From contig NZ_LJGT01000039.1 of NCBI RefSeq assembly GCF_001751365.1, positions 1 to 64,000 of the forward strand: 64,000 nt of DNA, in the 5' to 3' direction. Below are positions 17,701 to 25,432 of the stretch, in pieces (position 1 is the first letter of the stretch; each line of letters begins with the position of its first letter). This stretch comes from Streptomyces abyssalis. Its GTDB lineage: Bacteria; Actinomycetota; Actinomycetes; Streptomycetales; Streptomycetaceae. The position numbers and the translations under genes were made by a program. The notes under the pieces were generated by a model. It made no database searches. It was not told the DNA's origin and saw only the letters and a list, made by a program, of their open reading frames with translations.

Positions 17701-18586
17701 GCGGGCTTGCGCCGCCGCGGGCTCCCCTGCCGACGCAGTCGACGGGGCGCCGCTCACGCGAGGCCGCCTCCGCGTGCCGTACCACCGCGTCGGGGACGAT
17801 CAGCACCTTGTGCCCGGCGGAGTGCGCACGCCAGCACAGGTCGACGTCGTCGCGCATCAGGGGCAACCGCCGGTCGAAGCCGCCGAGTTGCTCGAAGACG
17901 TCCCGCCGGATGAGCATCCCGGCGGTGGAGACCGACAGAACCGTCCGCACCTGGTCGTGCTGCCCCTGGTCCTGCTCGCGCCGTTCGACGCCGGTCCAGC
18001 GGCGGCCGCTGTTCGCGATGGAGACCCCGGCTTCCAGCAGCTGCCTGCGGTCGTACCAGCTGCGCAGCTTCGGGCCGACGACGGTGGCACCGGGGTCGGC
18101 GTCGACGACCCTCAGCAGCCGTGCCAGCGCGTCCGGTTCGGGAGCGCAGTCGTCGTGCAGCAGCCACAGCCACTGGACGGGCTCACCGTGCGGCAGCTCC
18201 GGCATGTCGTACGCGTCGTCGCGCCAGGAACGCGTGACGGGGTCCCAGCCGCTGGGGCGTTTCAGATACGGAAGGTCGTCCGGAGTCGGTACGCGCGCGG
18301 TCCGTGCCGCCTCGTCCACGGCCGCGCCGAATCCCGTACGGCGGGCCATGTGCAGCACGCGGTCGGGTCCGAGGGCCTCCGTGAGCAGCTGGGCCGACTC
18401 GTCCGCGCTGCCGGTGTCGGCCGTGATGACGTCCTGCACCGGGCGCTCCTGGGAGAGCAGGCCCGACAGCGCCTCGGGCAGCCACCTCGCGCCGTCGTGC
18501 GAGACGAGCACGGCGGTGACGACGTGCCGAGGGAACTCAGGTGTGGCCGCCTCGTACTGGGCAGCCGTGTGGCTGTGCACGGACAT
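14753..18586 (-). CDS. Large membrane glycosyltransferase (GT2 catalytic domain plus multi-TM region)
   Basis: A 1277-residue protein starting at the ATG at 18586 (MSVHSHTAAQ); a GGGGAGGGG ribosome-like stretch lies 11 bases upstream, and the frame open beyond it is not protein-like. Residues about 20-270 form a GT2 domain: VTAVLVSHDGARWLPEAL, ITADTGSADES, the acidic WLLHDDCAPEPDALARLL and LPLMRDDVDLCWRAH. From about residue 430 onward come a dozen or more hydrophobic helices, then a periplasm-facing beta-rich region and a last helix (WLWLQGFLALVVVVLAL). The final 110 residues are Tyr/Pro/Gln/Gly-rich and cytoplasmic. This layout resembles polyprenyl-phosphate-sugar or arabinan-type envelope glycosyltransferases, but the sugar cannot be read. 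It is coupled to DUF5719 by a GTGA overlap and lies next to whiB. Confidence 0.88.
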   Translation of the reverse strand: MSVHSHTAAQYEAATPEFPRHVVTAVLVSHDGARWLPEALSGLLSQERPVQDVITADTGSADESAQLLTEALGPDRVLHMARRTGFGAAVDEAARTARVPTPDDLPYLKRPSGWDPVTRSWRDDAYDMPELPHGEPVQWLWLLHDDCAPEPDALARLLRVVDADPGATVVGPKLRSWYDRRQLLEAGVSIANSGRRWTGVERREQDQGQHDQVRTVLSVSTAGMLIRRDVFEQLGGFDRRLPLMRDDVDLCWRAHSAGHKVLIVPDAVVRHAEAASRERRPVDCVGRGARGGASPHRVDKAGAVYTLLANVPASKLVWVTLRLVLGTLLRTLAYLVGKAPGQALDEVRGLTGTLLRPARLLGARRRRGKPAVPYSELRHLFPPPGATVRATAEQVASNFGGRAEPDMSSGGRHGAVESGPGDDDADYLEVEQFARLKQIGRKPGPVLFAVLLVVSLIACRELLGSGALAGGALLPAPADVSDLWGRYADGWHPVGIGGTQTAPPYLAIVAVVATVFFGSTGFALTLLLVCSVPLAGLIAYFTSRPLVESRLLRAWGSVAYAFLPAATGALAGGRIGTAVLAVTLPLLARSAVAVSGLRGRPGWRAVWGYALLLTLTTAFTPLVWLIALTLAVVLFVLRRLGLAETVGGEPGAGGSGASGFPGAFGGAAAADGPVRGTAVRAAVALVTPMVLLAPWSLSLLMSPSGLFREAGLPYGAGSGDALGLLTLTPGGPGAAGGLLLIGVVLAALAALLRGERQPAIRAAWAVALVGLLYAGLANSVAWAGPATLVYGLALLCAAVMGAEGAKERVAEQSFGWKQPAAAVVAAAAVAAPLVAAVGWMAGGADGPLSRRDPVQVPAFVAEEGNTRDQARTLVLSGEADDASRAPSDVSYSIVRGSGARLGDGDLAAAGGDDARLERVVANLVAGSGADQTEQLGGYAVRYVLVQDGAPRQMSRVLDATPGLTRLSQEDGSALWRVDRQVSRVTVVPAGAGKGGGAAGDEADPVPVAAGPLEVHTDLRPGESGRILRVADAADPGWSATLDGRPLDPVTVDGWAQGFELPAGGGRLDVTHETSAAHTGWLWLQGFLALVVVVLALPGRRRQVDDDLPEAAAPAVPAQGAEAGGRRARRLAAAEAARAAEAGEPGSAGVPEAPAHAPDVPAGDHGGPGGPGVPAQTPYGQEYEPAPYGREYEQPYGERQFESSQYDAQYGSPGYDPSSYEPSPFDPQQRPYGDPQPYDEGYEQGYGDRYPARQYDAYEGQADPYGYDPRYGNRSDQQ

Positions 18587-18899
18587 CGAGGTGCGGGCCC
18601 CTCCCCGGGGGTCCGGGGGGCGATCCCCCGAAGACGCTGCTACGGACTCGAAGGCGCACCGCCCGCGAGAGGGCCGCGCACCAAGGACGGGCCACACACT
18701 AACGGCTCAGTGCGCACTCACCGTCCGGTCCTGCAAGCAGTCGTACAACCAGGGGCACTTCACGTAGGAGGAAAGCCGCGGCCGCGGGGATGCGTCCCCG
18801 GTCCCAGGCGGCAAGGGTCCGGCGTCGCTCCGCGCACGAAGCCGTCGCCGGGAACTTCTGCCGACGCGAAGGCGTGGGGCTTTCGAGCCCCGAACTCGC
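18587..18899. other. 313-base gap between whiB and the glycosyltransferase gene
   Basis: This leftward leader holds the upstream region of the glycosyltransferase and the whiB terminator at its right end. Near its left end is a G/C-run hairpin area (GGGGGTCC ... GGGGGGCGATCCCCC, about 18610-18635). I find no clear promoter hexamers and no gene. Confidence 0.4.
18876..18891 (-). terminator. Short hairpin after whiB
   Basis: Arms GGGGCT and AGCCCC flank a stable TTCG tetraloop, nine bases beyond the whiB stop codon. No U-tract is present. Confidence 0.55.
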
Positions 18900-19163
18900 T
18901 CAGACAGCGGCCTTCTTCAGGCGCCGCCGCTCACGCTCGGACAGGCCGCCCCAGATACCGAAACGCTCGTCGTTCGCGAGGGCGTACTCAAGGCATTCGG
19001 AACGGACCTCGCAGGCGAGGCAGACCTTCTTCGCCTCCCTGGTGGAGCCGCCTTTCTCGGGAAAGAACGACTCGGGATCGGTCTGGGCGCACAACGCGCG
19101 TTCCTGCCAGCCGAGCTCCTCGTCAACCTCTTCGACCAGCACTTCCTGGAACAGCTCGGTCAT
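18900..19163 (-). CDS. whiB: WhiB-type iron-sulfur transcriptional regulator
   Basis: An 87-residue cytoplasmic regulator carrying a [4Fe-4S] cluster. The four ligands are C25, C48, C51 and C57 in the Wbl pattern C-x22-C-x2-C-x5-C, followed by the GIWGG turn and a basic C-terminus (SERERRRLKKAAV) that contacts DNA or sigma factor. The sequence MTELFQE...GWQERALCAQTDP fits S. coelicolor WhiB, which with WhiA controls the switch from aerial growth to sporulation septation; the mycobacterial counterpart is WhiB2. Genomic position (facing cofD/fbiB, upstream of the glycosyltransferase) supports WhiB itself rather than a paralogue. The ATG at 19163 gives the conserved length. Confidence 0.95.
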   Translation of the reverse strand: MTELFQEVLVEEVDEELGWQERALCAQTDPESFFPEKGGSTREAKKVCLACEVRSECLEYALANDERFGIWGGLSERERRRLKKAAV

Positions 19164-19872
19164 GTGCGCCCCTCGTCCGTCTTTGCGTCCCCGTGATGCC
19201 GTCGTTATCGATCGCGGCTGAACGACACGTGTGAAATTACAAGTGTGCCGATCCGCGCCAGTCAAGCCGAGATCTGCTATTGAGTCCGTTATTCACTCTG
19301 CGGAACCAAGCAGAACCGGAAAGTGTTGATATCACCATGAACCATCCCAAACACTCCGGTGATCATTCTCCGAACCCGCGTCGACCGGATTCCGTACGGC
19401 CGGCCCCGGCGAATCGCCGCCTCCGGCCCGGACAGCCGTGATCACGGCTCGGTCACAGATGCACAACGACGCTCACGTGCACGGGTGTTGCGCCATGTGT
19501 CCTCGATCCACAGCGCACAAACCTTTCGCCCCGCACCCCTACCGGATGTGATGAACCCCCGACGCCGGACACGACGTCCGAGTTGACAGCGCCACGGGTC
19601 AGTCGGTCTCCTTGACCCCATGCCAGTGACTCCCGAGCTCTTCACGGCCGCCGCCGCGCGGCCTCTTCGCGCGGTTCACGCTGCTCGCGTCGCCACGGGT
19701 CACTGCAGCTGTCGCTGTCGCTGCTGTTGAGGCACCTCTCCGGCCGGTCACCGGCCGGCACATCCGGCCGTTGAGAACGCTCCGGCCCGTCCCCGGCCGT
19801 TCGCACGGTCGTCCCCGGTACCTCGCCCGGTCCGTCCCGGGCATCCCTCCAGCGCGAAAGACGATCACCGAC
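19164..19872. other. 709-base region between whiB and the cysteine-dioxygenase-like gene
   Basis: This unusually long gap is relatively AT-rich for its first 200 bases, where the whiB promoter lies, and GC-rich after 19600. It contains an almost perfect palindrome, CCGGCCGGT-C-ACCGGCCGG, at 19740-19758. No open frame in it has convincing coding character. It fits the long regulatory regions often seen upstream of developmental genes. Confidence 0.5.
19236..19265 (-). promoter_or_regulatory. Likely whiB promoter
   Basis: On the minus strand, TTGACT (19260-19265) and TGTAAT (19236-19241) are separated by 18 bases. Both match the main vegetative sigma consensus well. The expected start is near 19229, giving a leader of about 66 bases. 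A perfect palindrome ACACGTGT (19225-19232), containing the GACAC core associated with WhiA/WhiB targets, overlaps the predicted start. Confidence 0.65.
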
Positions 19873-20376
19873 GTGAACAGCGACAACGAGATCGCGGGCG
19901 ACCCGCTCGCCCTTCCCCATCTGATGCCGCCGCCCCCCGGCCACCCCTCCACCGTGGCGGGCTTCGCCGGTCTGGCCCGTACGATCGCCGCCGACCGCGC
20001 GAGCTGGGAGCCGCTGGTGCGGTACGACGCGGCCACCCGCTGGTACCACCGGCTGCGCACCGGCCCCGGCTACGAGGTGTGGCTGCTGAGCTGGCTGCCC
20101 GGGCAGGGCAGCGGGCGCCACGACCACGGGCCGTCCTCCGGTGTCTTCACCGTCCTGCAGGGCGAGCTGACCGAGCACGCACGCGGGGCGCGCCGGACGC
20201 TCGGGACCGACGCGTTGCGCACCTTCGCGCCCGGATATGTGCACGAGGTCGTCAACGACAGCCTGCTTCCGGTCGTCAGTCTGCACATCTACTTCCCGGG
20301 GCTGACCGAGATGCCGATGTACGAGCCCGTCGCCGCGTGCAGTGCCCCGGAACGGGCGCCGCTGGCCGCCGACTGA
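19873..20376 (+). CDS. Cysteine dioxygenase family protein
   Basis: A 167-residue cupin of the cysteine dioxygenase type, a mononuclear iron enzyme that would oxidise a thiol such as cysteine or 3-mercaptopropionate to a sulfinate. The metal motif RHDHGPSSGVFTVLQGEL supplies two His, and PGYVHEVVND supplies the third, so the 3-His iron site looks complete. I chose the GTG at 19873 (VNSDNEIAGDPLALPH); the frame is open upstream but with non-protein-like sequence. The substrate among thiols is not determined by sequence alone. It reads toward cofD with an 84-base gap and could be separate from it. Confidence 0.85.
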   Translation: MNSDNEIAGDPLALPHLMPPPPGHPSTVAGFAGLARTIAADRASWEPLVRYDAATRWYHRLRTGPGYEVWLLSWLPGQGSGRHDHGPSSGVFTVLQGELTEHARGARRTLGTDALRTFAPGYVHEVVNDSLLPVVSLHIYFPGLTEMPMYEPVAACSAPERAPLAAD

Positions 20377-20460
20377 GCACCGTCCACCGCGGCAGGGAGT
20401 GCGCCGCCGGGCGGTGACCGCCCTGCTGTTCGACTGCTGTCTGCTGACACACTGGTCCGC

Positions 20461-21453
20461 ATGGAGCGGATTGTGGTTCTGGCCGGGGGCATCGGTGGTG
20501 CCCGCTTTCTGCGCGGACTGAAGTCCGCCGTGCCCGACGCGGACGTCACCGTCATCGGCAACACCGGTGACGACATCCATCTCTTCGGGCTGAAGGTCTG
20601 TCCCGACCTCGACACGGTGATGTACACGCTCGGCGGCGGCATCAACGAGGAACAGGGCTGGGGCCGCGCCGAGGAGTCCTTCGCGGTGAAGGACGAGCTG
20701 GCGGCCTACGGAGTGGGCCCCGAGTGGTTCGGGCTCGGCGACCGCGACTTCGCCACCCACATCGTCCGTACGCAGATGCTGAGCGCCGGATACCCGCTCA
20801 GCGCCGTCACGGAGGCCCTGTGCGCGCGCTGGCAGCCGGGGGTGACCCTGCTGCCGATGACGGACGACCGCGTCGAGACGCATGTCCTCATCGACACCGC
20901 GGACCTGGACGAGTCCCAGCGCGGCGAGGGCGGCGAGAGCCGCAAGGCAGTGCACTTCCAGGAGTACTGGGTGCGGCTGCGTGCCTCCGTCGACGCGCAC
21001 GCGGTGGTGCCGGTGGGTGCCGAGTCCGCCAAGCCCGCGCCTGGCGTGCTCGACGCCATCGCGGACGCGGACGTGATCCTCTTCCCGCCCTCCAACCCCG
21101 TGGTCAGCGTGGGCACGATCCTCGCCGTGCCCGGGATGAGGGAGGCCATCGCCGAGGCCGGGGTCCCGGTGGTCGGGCTGTCGCCCATCGTCGGGGACGC
21201 GCCGGTGCACGGCATGGCGGACAAGGTGCTGGCCGCGGTGGGCGTGGAGTCCACGGCGGCCGCCGTCGCACAGCACTACGGCAGCGGCCTGCTGGACGGC
21301 TGGCTCGTGGACACCGTGGACGCCGGGTCGACGCAGGCCGTCGAGGATGCCGGAATCCGCTGCCGCGCCGTGCCGTTGATGATGACCGGCACCGATGCGA
21401 CCGCCGCCATGGCGCGTGAGGCACTCGCGCTGGCGGAAGAGGTGAGCGCGTGA
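20461..21453 (+). CDS. cofD: 2-phospho-L-lactate/PEP transferase of F420 biosynthesis (CofD/FbiA)
   Basis: A 330-residue cytoplasmic enzyme that joins the phospho-lactyl or phospho-enolpyruvyl group of a guanylated precursor to Fo, forming F420-0 or dehydro-F420-0. The family is clear: [18 protein letters not shown] at the N-terminus, [27 protein letters not shown] (Fo-binding region) and [14 protein letters not shown] near residue 215. In actinobacteria such as mycobacteria the activated donor is derived from PEP rather than lactate. The ATG is preceded by CACACT and seven bases, hinting at a leaderless start. Its stop overlaps the start of fbiB by four bases (GTGA), so the two are translationally coupled. 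Confidence 0.95.
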   Translation: MERIVVLAGGIGGARFLRGLKSAVPDADVTVIGNTGDDIHLFGLKVCPDLDTVMYTLGGGINEEQGWGRAEESFAVKDELAAYGVGPEWFGLGDRDFATHIVRTQMLSAGYPLSAVTEALCARWQPGVTLLPMTDDRVETHVLIDTADLDESQRGEGGESRKAVHFQEYWVRLRASVDAHAVVPVGAESAKPAPGVLDAIADADVILFPPSNPVVSVGTILAVPGMREAIAEAGVPVVGLSPIVGDAPVHGMADKVLAAVGVESTAAAVAQHYGSGLLDGWLVDTVDAGSTQAVEDAGIRCRAVPLMMTGTDATAAMAREALALAEEVSA

Positions 21454-22919
21454 CGACCGGCCCGGGCGCCGGGGCGGGCACGGGCACGGACTCGCCCGCC
21501 GGCACGGGAGAGTCCGCCGGAAGCCCGCAGCCCCCCGCGTACCGGGTGTGGGCGCTGCCCGGAATCCCCGAAGTTCGCCCCGGCGACGACCTGGTGAAGC
21601 TCATCGTGAACGCCGTGACGAGCGCCGGCGCCGCGCCCGGCTCCCCCGGCCTGGCCGACGGTGACGTGCTGATCGTCACGTCGAAGATCGTCAGCAAGGC
21701 CGAGGGGCGGATCGTTCGTGCGGACGACCGCGAGGCGGCCATAAACGCGGAGACCGTACGGGTGGTCGCGCGCCGCGGCCCGGCGCGGATCGTCGAGAGC
21801 CGGCACGGCTTCGTCATGGCCGCGGCGGGCGTGGACGCCTCCAACACCCCGAAGGGGACGGTGCTGTTGCTGCCCGAGGACCCGGACGCCTCGGCACTGC
21901 GCATCCGCGAGGGTGTGCGGGACGCGCTGGGCGCCGACGTCGGCGTTCTCGTCACGGACACCTTCGGGCGGCCGTGGCGCGAGGGTCAGACCGATGTGGC
22001 GATCGGCGCCGCGGGCGTACGTGTCCTGGAGGATCTGCGCGGCGGTCTCGACACGTTCGGCAACCCCCTCGGCGTGACGGTCACGGCCGTCGGGGACGAA
22101 CTGGCCGCGGCCGGCGAGCTCGTCAAGGGCAAGGCGGACGGCTTTCCCGTGGCCGTCGTGCGGGGGCTGCCGCAGCATCTGCTGCAGCGTCAGGGGACGG
22201 GTCAGGCGGCGCGTCGGGGGGCGGACGCCTCCGGCGAGTCCGCGGAGCGGGGTCCGGCTGCCGGGTCCGCACGGGCGCTGGTGCGTGACGCCGCGCAGGA
22301 CATGTTCCGGCTGGGCACCTCCGAGGCAGTACGGGAAGCGCTCGCGCTGCGCCGTACCGTTCGCGAGTTCACATCCGAACCGGTGGACGGCGGTTCGGTG
22401 CGCCGTGCCGTCGACGCGGCGGTGACGGCGCCGGCTCCGCATCACACGACGCCGTGGCGCTTCGTACTGCTGGAGTCGCCTCAGTCGCGGCTGCGGCTGC
22501 TCGACGCCATGCGCGAGAAGTGGGTCGCCGACCTGCGCGCGGACGGCAAGAGCGAGGAGAGCATCGCCAAGCGGGTGCGGCGCGGCGACGTACTGCGCAA
22601 CGCGCCGTATCTGGTGGTGCCTTGTCTCGTGACGGACGGCTCGCACGACTATCCGGACGGGCGGCGTTCCGCGGCGGAGCGGGAGATGTTCGTCGTCGCG
22701 TGCGGCGCGGGCATCCAGAACTTCCTTGTGGCGCTCGCCGGTGAGCAACTGGGCTCGGCGTGGGTGTCGTCGACGATGTTCTGCCGTGACGTGGTACGCG
22801 ACGTGCTCGAACTGCCCGGCGATTGGGACCCGATGGGCGCCGTGGCCGTCGGACATGCGGCGGCGCCGCCGCGGCAGCGGCCGCCGCGCAGCGGCGACGA
22901 CTTCACCGAGGTGCGCTGA
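21450..22919 (+). CDS. fbiB: Coenzyme F420:L-glutamate ligase / dehydro-F420 reductase (FbiB)
   Basis: A 489-residue bifunctional enzyme. Residues about 31-240 are the CofE gamma-glutamyl ligase that adds glutamates to F420-0 using [53 protein letters not shown]. Residues about 298-480 are an FMN nitroreductase-like domain ([31 protein letters not shown]) that, in mycobacteria, reduces dehydro-F420-0. Between them, residues 245-280 form an Ala/Gly/Ser-rich linker. The N-terminal 28 residues are also low complexity. It starts at GTG, overlapping the cofD stop by four bases. Together the pair finishes F420, the deazaflavin used by many actinobacterial oxidoreductases; Fo synthase is not in this window. 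Confidence 0.94.
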   Translation: MTTGPGAGAGTGTDSPAGTGESAGSPQPPAYRVWALPGIPEVRPGDDLVKLIVNAVTSAGAAPGSPGLADGDVLIVTSKIVSKAEGRIVRADDREAAINAETVRVVARRGPARIVESRHGFVMAAAGVDASNTPKGTVLLLPEDPDASALRIREGVRDALGADVGVLVTDTFGRPWREGQTDVAIGAAGVRVLEDLRGGLDTFGNPLGVTVTAVGDELAAAGELVKGKADGFPVAVVRGLPQHLLQRQGTGQAARRGADASGESAERGPAAGSARALVRDAAQDMFRLGTSEAVREALALRRTVREFTSEPVDGGSVRRAVDAAVTAPAPHHTTPWRFVLLESPQSRLRLLDAMREKWVADLRADGKSEESIAKRVRRGDVLRNAPYLVVPCLVTDGSHDYPDGRRSAAEREMFVVACGAGIQNFLVALAGEQLGSAWVSSTMFCRDVVRDVLELPGDWDPMGAVAVGHAAAPPRQRPPRSGDDFTEVR

Positions 22920-23177
22920 GCGCACGGCCGGGCGCTGCCGGACGGGCCGCGCGGGCCGAGCTCTCGGGACGGGCCCCGTCACGGCACGCCGCAACCGTCG
23001 GGCACCCGGCCGCGCCGCCCTCGAAGCTGCCGGCCGCACGCCGGCGACGGCCTCCTCACCGAACAGCCCGAGCACGGTGGGCCGCAGCGGCCTTCACCTC
23101 AACGCACGACCGCGTCAGCAAGGAACGCCTGCCCTGACCCGGGCACCTTGCCGCACCGCGGGAGCGCGGCCGCCGCG

Positions 23178-24092
23178 TCACAGGCGCGCGATGTCACCGA
23201 TGGGGAACCGGGGCGCTCGCCGGGCCGGGGCCCGCCCTGCGAGCAGGATCAGCCGTGCCGCCCGGTGCCGCTGTCCCTCGTACGGGGCGAGCAGTTCCAG
23301 CATTCCGGCGTCGTCGGTGTCCCGCGCGCCGGTGAGCGAGTAGCCGACGATGCGCGGCAGATGCAGATCGCCGACGGTCAGCGCGTCTGGGTCGCCGTTG
23401 CTGCGCTGGAGGGTCTCCGCCGCGGTCCACGGGCCGATACCCGGGATCAGCTGGAGCCGCCGCATGGCTGCCGCCAGCTCCATCGACCGGGCCTCCTCCA
23501 GCCGGGGCGCCCGCTGGGCCGCCCGTATGACAGCCGCGGAACGCTTGCTGTCGACGCCCGCACGGTGCCACTCCCAGGAGGGGATGCGGCACCAGGCCCG
23601 GGGCTCCGGCATGACGTACAGGTTCTCGTGCGGGCCCGGCGCGCGCTCTCCGTACCGTCGCACCAGGAGCCGCCACGCGCGGTACGCCTCATGGGTGGTC
23701 ACCTTCTGTTCCAGCACCGACGGGATCAGCGCCTCCATGACCAGACCTGTGCGCGGCAGCCGGAGTCCGGGATGCCGCCGGTGCGCCTCCCTCGTCAGCG
23801 GGTGGTGCGGGACGAAGGCTGACGGGTCGTCGTCCGCGCCCAGCAGCGAGGGCAGCCGCTCCAGGCACCACTCACCGCCGGCGCCCCATGCTTCGGCGTG
23901 TACGGCGGCGGCCGGAGCGTCCGCGGTGATGCGCAGCGTCGCCGGGCCCGCCGGGGTGCGGGTCGCCCGCCAGACGGCGCCGCCCTCGGTGCGGAAGCAG
24001 GGGTCGTACGGCCCGCGCCGCAGCACGCGCAGGTTCCTCCGCAGGTCGTACGACGCGGGCGCGGTCCAGGAACGGGTACGGGCGGCAGACAC
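23178..24092 (-). CDS. AlkA-type DNA-3-methyladenine glycosylase (HhH-GPD)
   Basis: A 304-residue base-excision DNA glycosylase of the helix-hairpin-helix/GPD family that removes alkylated purines. The hairpin LIPGIGPWTAAETLQRSNGD precedes the catalytic Asp in TVGDLHLPRIVGYSL; SVLEQKVTTHEAYRAWRLL is the DNA-facing helix. The N-terminus (SYDLRRNLRVLRRGPYDPCFR) matches the AlkA N-terminal domain. I chose the GTG at 24092 because a TACGCT -10 lies seven bases upstream, suggesting a leaderless mRNA; the longer open frame upstream runs toward the neighbouring gene and looks non-coding. It is separated from fbiB by 258 GC-rich bases in convergent orientation. Confidence 0.9.
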   Translation of the reverse strand: MSAARTRSWTAPASYDLRRNLRVLRRGPYDPCFRTEGGAVWRATRTPAGPATLRITADAPAAAVHAEAWGAGGEWCLERLPSLLGADDDPSAFVPHHPLTREAHRRHPGLRLPRTGLVMEALIPSVLEQKVTTHEAYRAWRLLVRRYGERAPGPHENLYVMPEPRAWCRIPSWEWHRAGVDSKRSAAVIRAAQRAPRLEEARSMELAAAMRRLQLIPGIGPWTAAETLQRSNGDPDALTVGDLHLPRIVGYSLTGARDTDDAGMLELLAPYEGQRHRAARLILLAGRAPARRAPRFPIGDIARL

Positions 24093-24099
24093 GCCCGAC

Positions 24100-24105
24100 A
24101 GCGTA
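24100..24105 (-). promoter_or_regulatory. Putative -10 (TACGCT) for the leaderless AlkA-type gene
   Basis: On the minus strand TACGCT ends seven bases before the GTG at 24092, matching the TANNNT-N7-GTG pattern repeated in this window. Confidence 0.5.
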
Positions 24106-24201
24106 TGCGCGCGGCGCCCGGCGCACCCCGGGCGGGGCACGAACGGCCGTCGGACGCGCATGAACCGGCGAACGGCCGCCGGAGGCAGTCGCCTTACGAA
24201 G

Positions 24202-25284
24202 TCACTGGTCGGACGAGAAGCGCACCGCGCCCGCCGGAATGCGCGCGCCGCACCACACGCGGATGCCGTCGCGCAGTTCGTTGCCCTCGCCGACGACGGC
24301 ACCGTCGCCCACCACGGCGCCGTCGAGGACCGTGGCCGAGCCGATGCGGGCTCCGGCGCCGATCAGCGAGTCCCGAACGTCGGCGCCGGGTTCGATGACG
24401 GCGCCGTCGAGCACGGTCGAACCGTCGACCCGCGCGCCGGCGCCGACCGACGCGCCCTCGCCCACGACGGTCCCGCCCGTCAGCTTCGCGTCGGGCGCGA
24501 CGCGCGCCGTGCCCAGTACGAGCCGGTCGCCGCAGCGGCCCGGCAGCGCCGGCGAGGGTGCCCTGCCGAGTACGAGATCGGCGGAGCCGCGTACGAACGC
24601 CTGCGGTGTGCCCAGGTCCAGCCAGTAGGTGGAGTCGACCATGCCCTGAAGATGAGCGCCGCCGGAGAGCAGTCCGGGAAAGGTCTCGCGCTCGACCGAG
24701 ACCGGACGGGCCGCGGGGATGGTGTCGATGACGGAACGGTCGAAGACGTACGCACCGGCGTTGATCTGGTCGGTGACGATCTCCTCGGGGGTCTGCGGCT
24801 TCTCCAGGAACGCGGTGACGCGCCCGTCCTCGTCCGTCGGCACGAGACCGTAGGCACGCGGATCGTCGACGCGGGTGAGGTGAAGCGAGACGTCGGCCCC
24901 GGTGCGGGTGTGCACGTCCACGAGCTCGCCGATGTCGAGGCCGGTGAGGATGTCGCCGTTGAAGACGAGCACCGGGTCGGACGGGGCGGAGTGCAGCCGG
25001 GGCGCGACGTTGCGGATGGCTCCGCCCGTGCCGAGCGGCTCCTCCTCCGTCACGTACTCGAGGTGCAGCCCGAGTTGTGAACCGTCGCCGAAGTACGGCT
25101 CGAAGACCTCCGCCAGGTAGGACGTCGCCATCACCACGTGGTCGACGCCGGCCGCACGCGCTCTGGCCAGCTGGTGAGCGAGGAAGGGCACGCCCGCCGC
25201 GGGCACCATCGGCTTCGGGGTGTGCACGGTCAGCGGGCGCAGCCGGGTGCCCTTGCCGCCGACAAGGAGGATCGCTTCTGTCAC
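24202..25284 (-). CDS. Mannose-1-phosphate guanylyltransferase (NDP-sugar pyrophosphorylase)
   Basis: A 360-residue nucleotidyltransferase that most likely makes GDP-mannose from mannose-1-phosphate and GTP. The GTG start gives MTEAILLVGGKGTRLRPLTVHTPKP, the GGxGxRLxPLT...PKPM signature with its nucleotide-binding Arg and Lys. VLVFNGDILTGLDIGEL carries the metal-binding Asp, and FLEKPQTP follows. The C-terminus (residues about 240-345) is a left-handed beta helix of hexapeptide repeats with many GAxVGxG units, as in GMP-pyrophosphorylase B-type enzymes. The mycobacterial gene at the equivalent place is the GDP-mannose enzyme, and manA and manB lie 15 kb away. Glucose-1-phosphate specificity cannot be excluded. 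Confidence 0.9.
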   Translation of the reverse strand: MTEAILLVGGKGTRLRPLTVHTPKPMVPAAGVPFLAHQLARARAAGVDHVVMATSYLAEVFEPYFGDGSQLGLHLEYVTEEEPLGTGGAIRNVAPRLHSAPSDPVLVFNGDILTGLDIGELVDVHTRTGADVSLHLTRVDDPRAYGLVPTDEDGRVTAFLEKPQTPEEIVTDQINAGAYVFDRSVIDTIPAARPVSVERETFPGLLSGGAHLQGMVDSTYWLDLGTPQAFVRGSADLVLGRAPSPALPGRCGDRLVLGTARVAPDAKLTGGTVVGEGASVGAGARVDGSTVLDGAVIEPGADVRDSLIGAGARIGSATVLDGAVVGDGAVVGEGNELRDGIRVWCGARIPAGAVRFSSDQ

Positions 25285-25432
25285 CGGTTTGTCTTCGCTT
25301 CCTGACTGGCGGAGCCGGCGGAGGAGCCCTGAGCCGGGTGGTCGGCGGCCAGTTTATGCAGCGGTGCCGGGCCGCAGGGGCGGACACCCGCAGGCACCCG
25401 GCGCCCCCGCGGCGGGGCCGGCGACCGCCTGG

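Noticed and set aside
19642..21276. 544-codon leftward open frame opposite cofD and the cysteine-dioxygenase-like gene
   Set aside because: It runs across two good genes and their gap, with no family motif.
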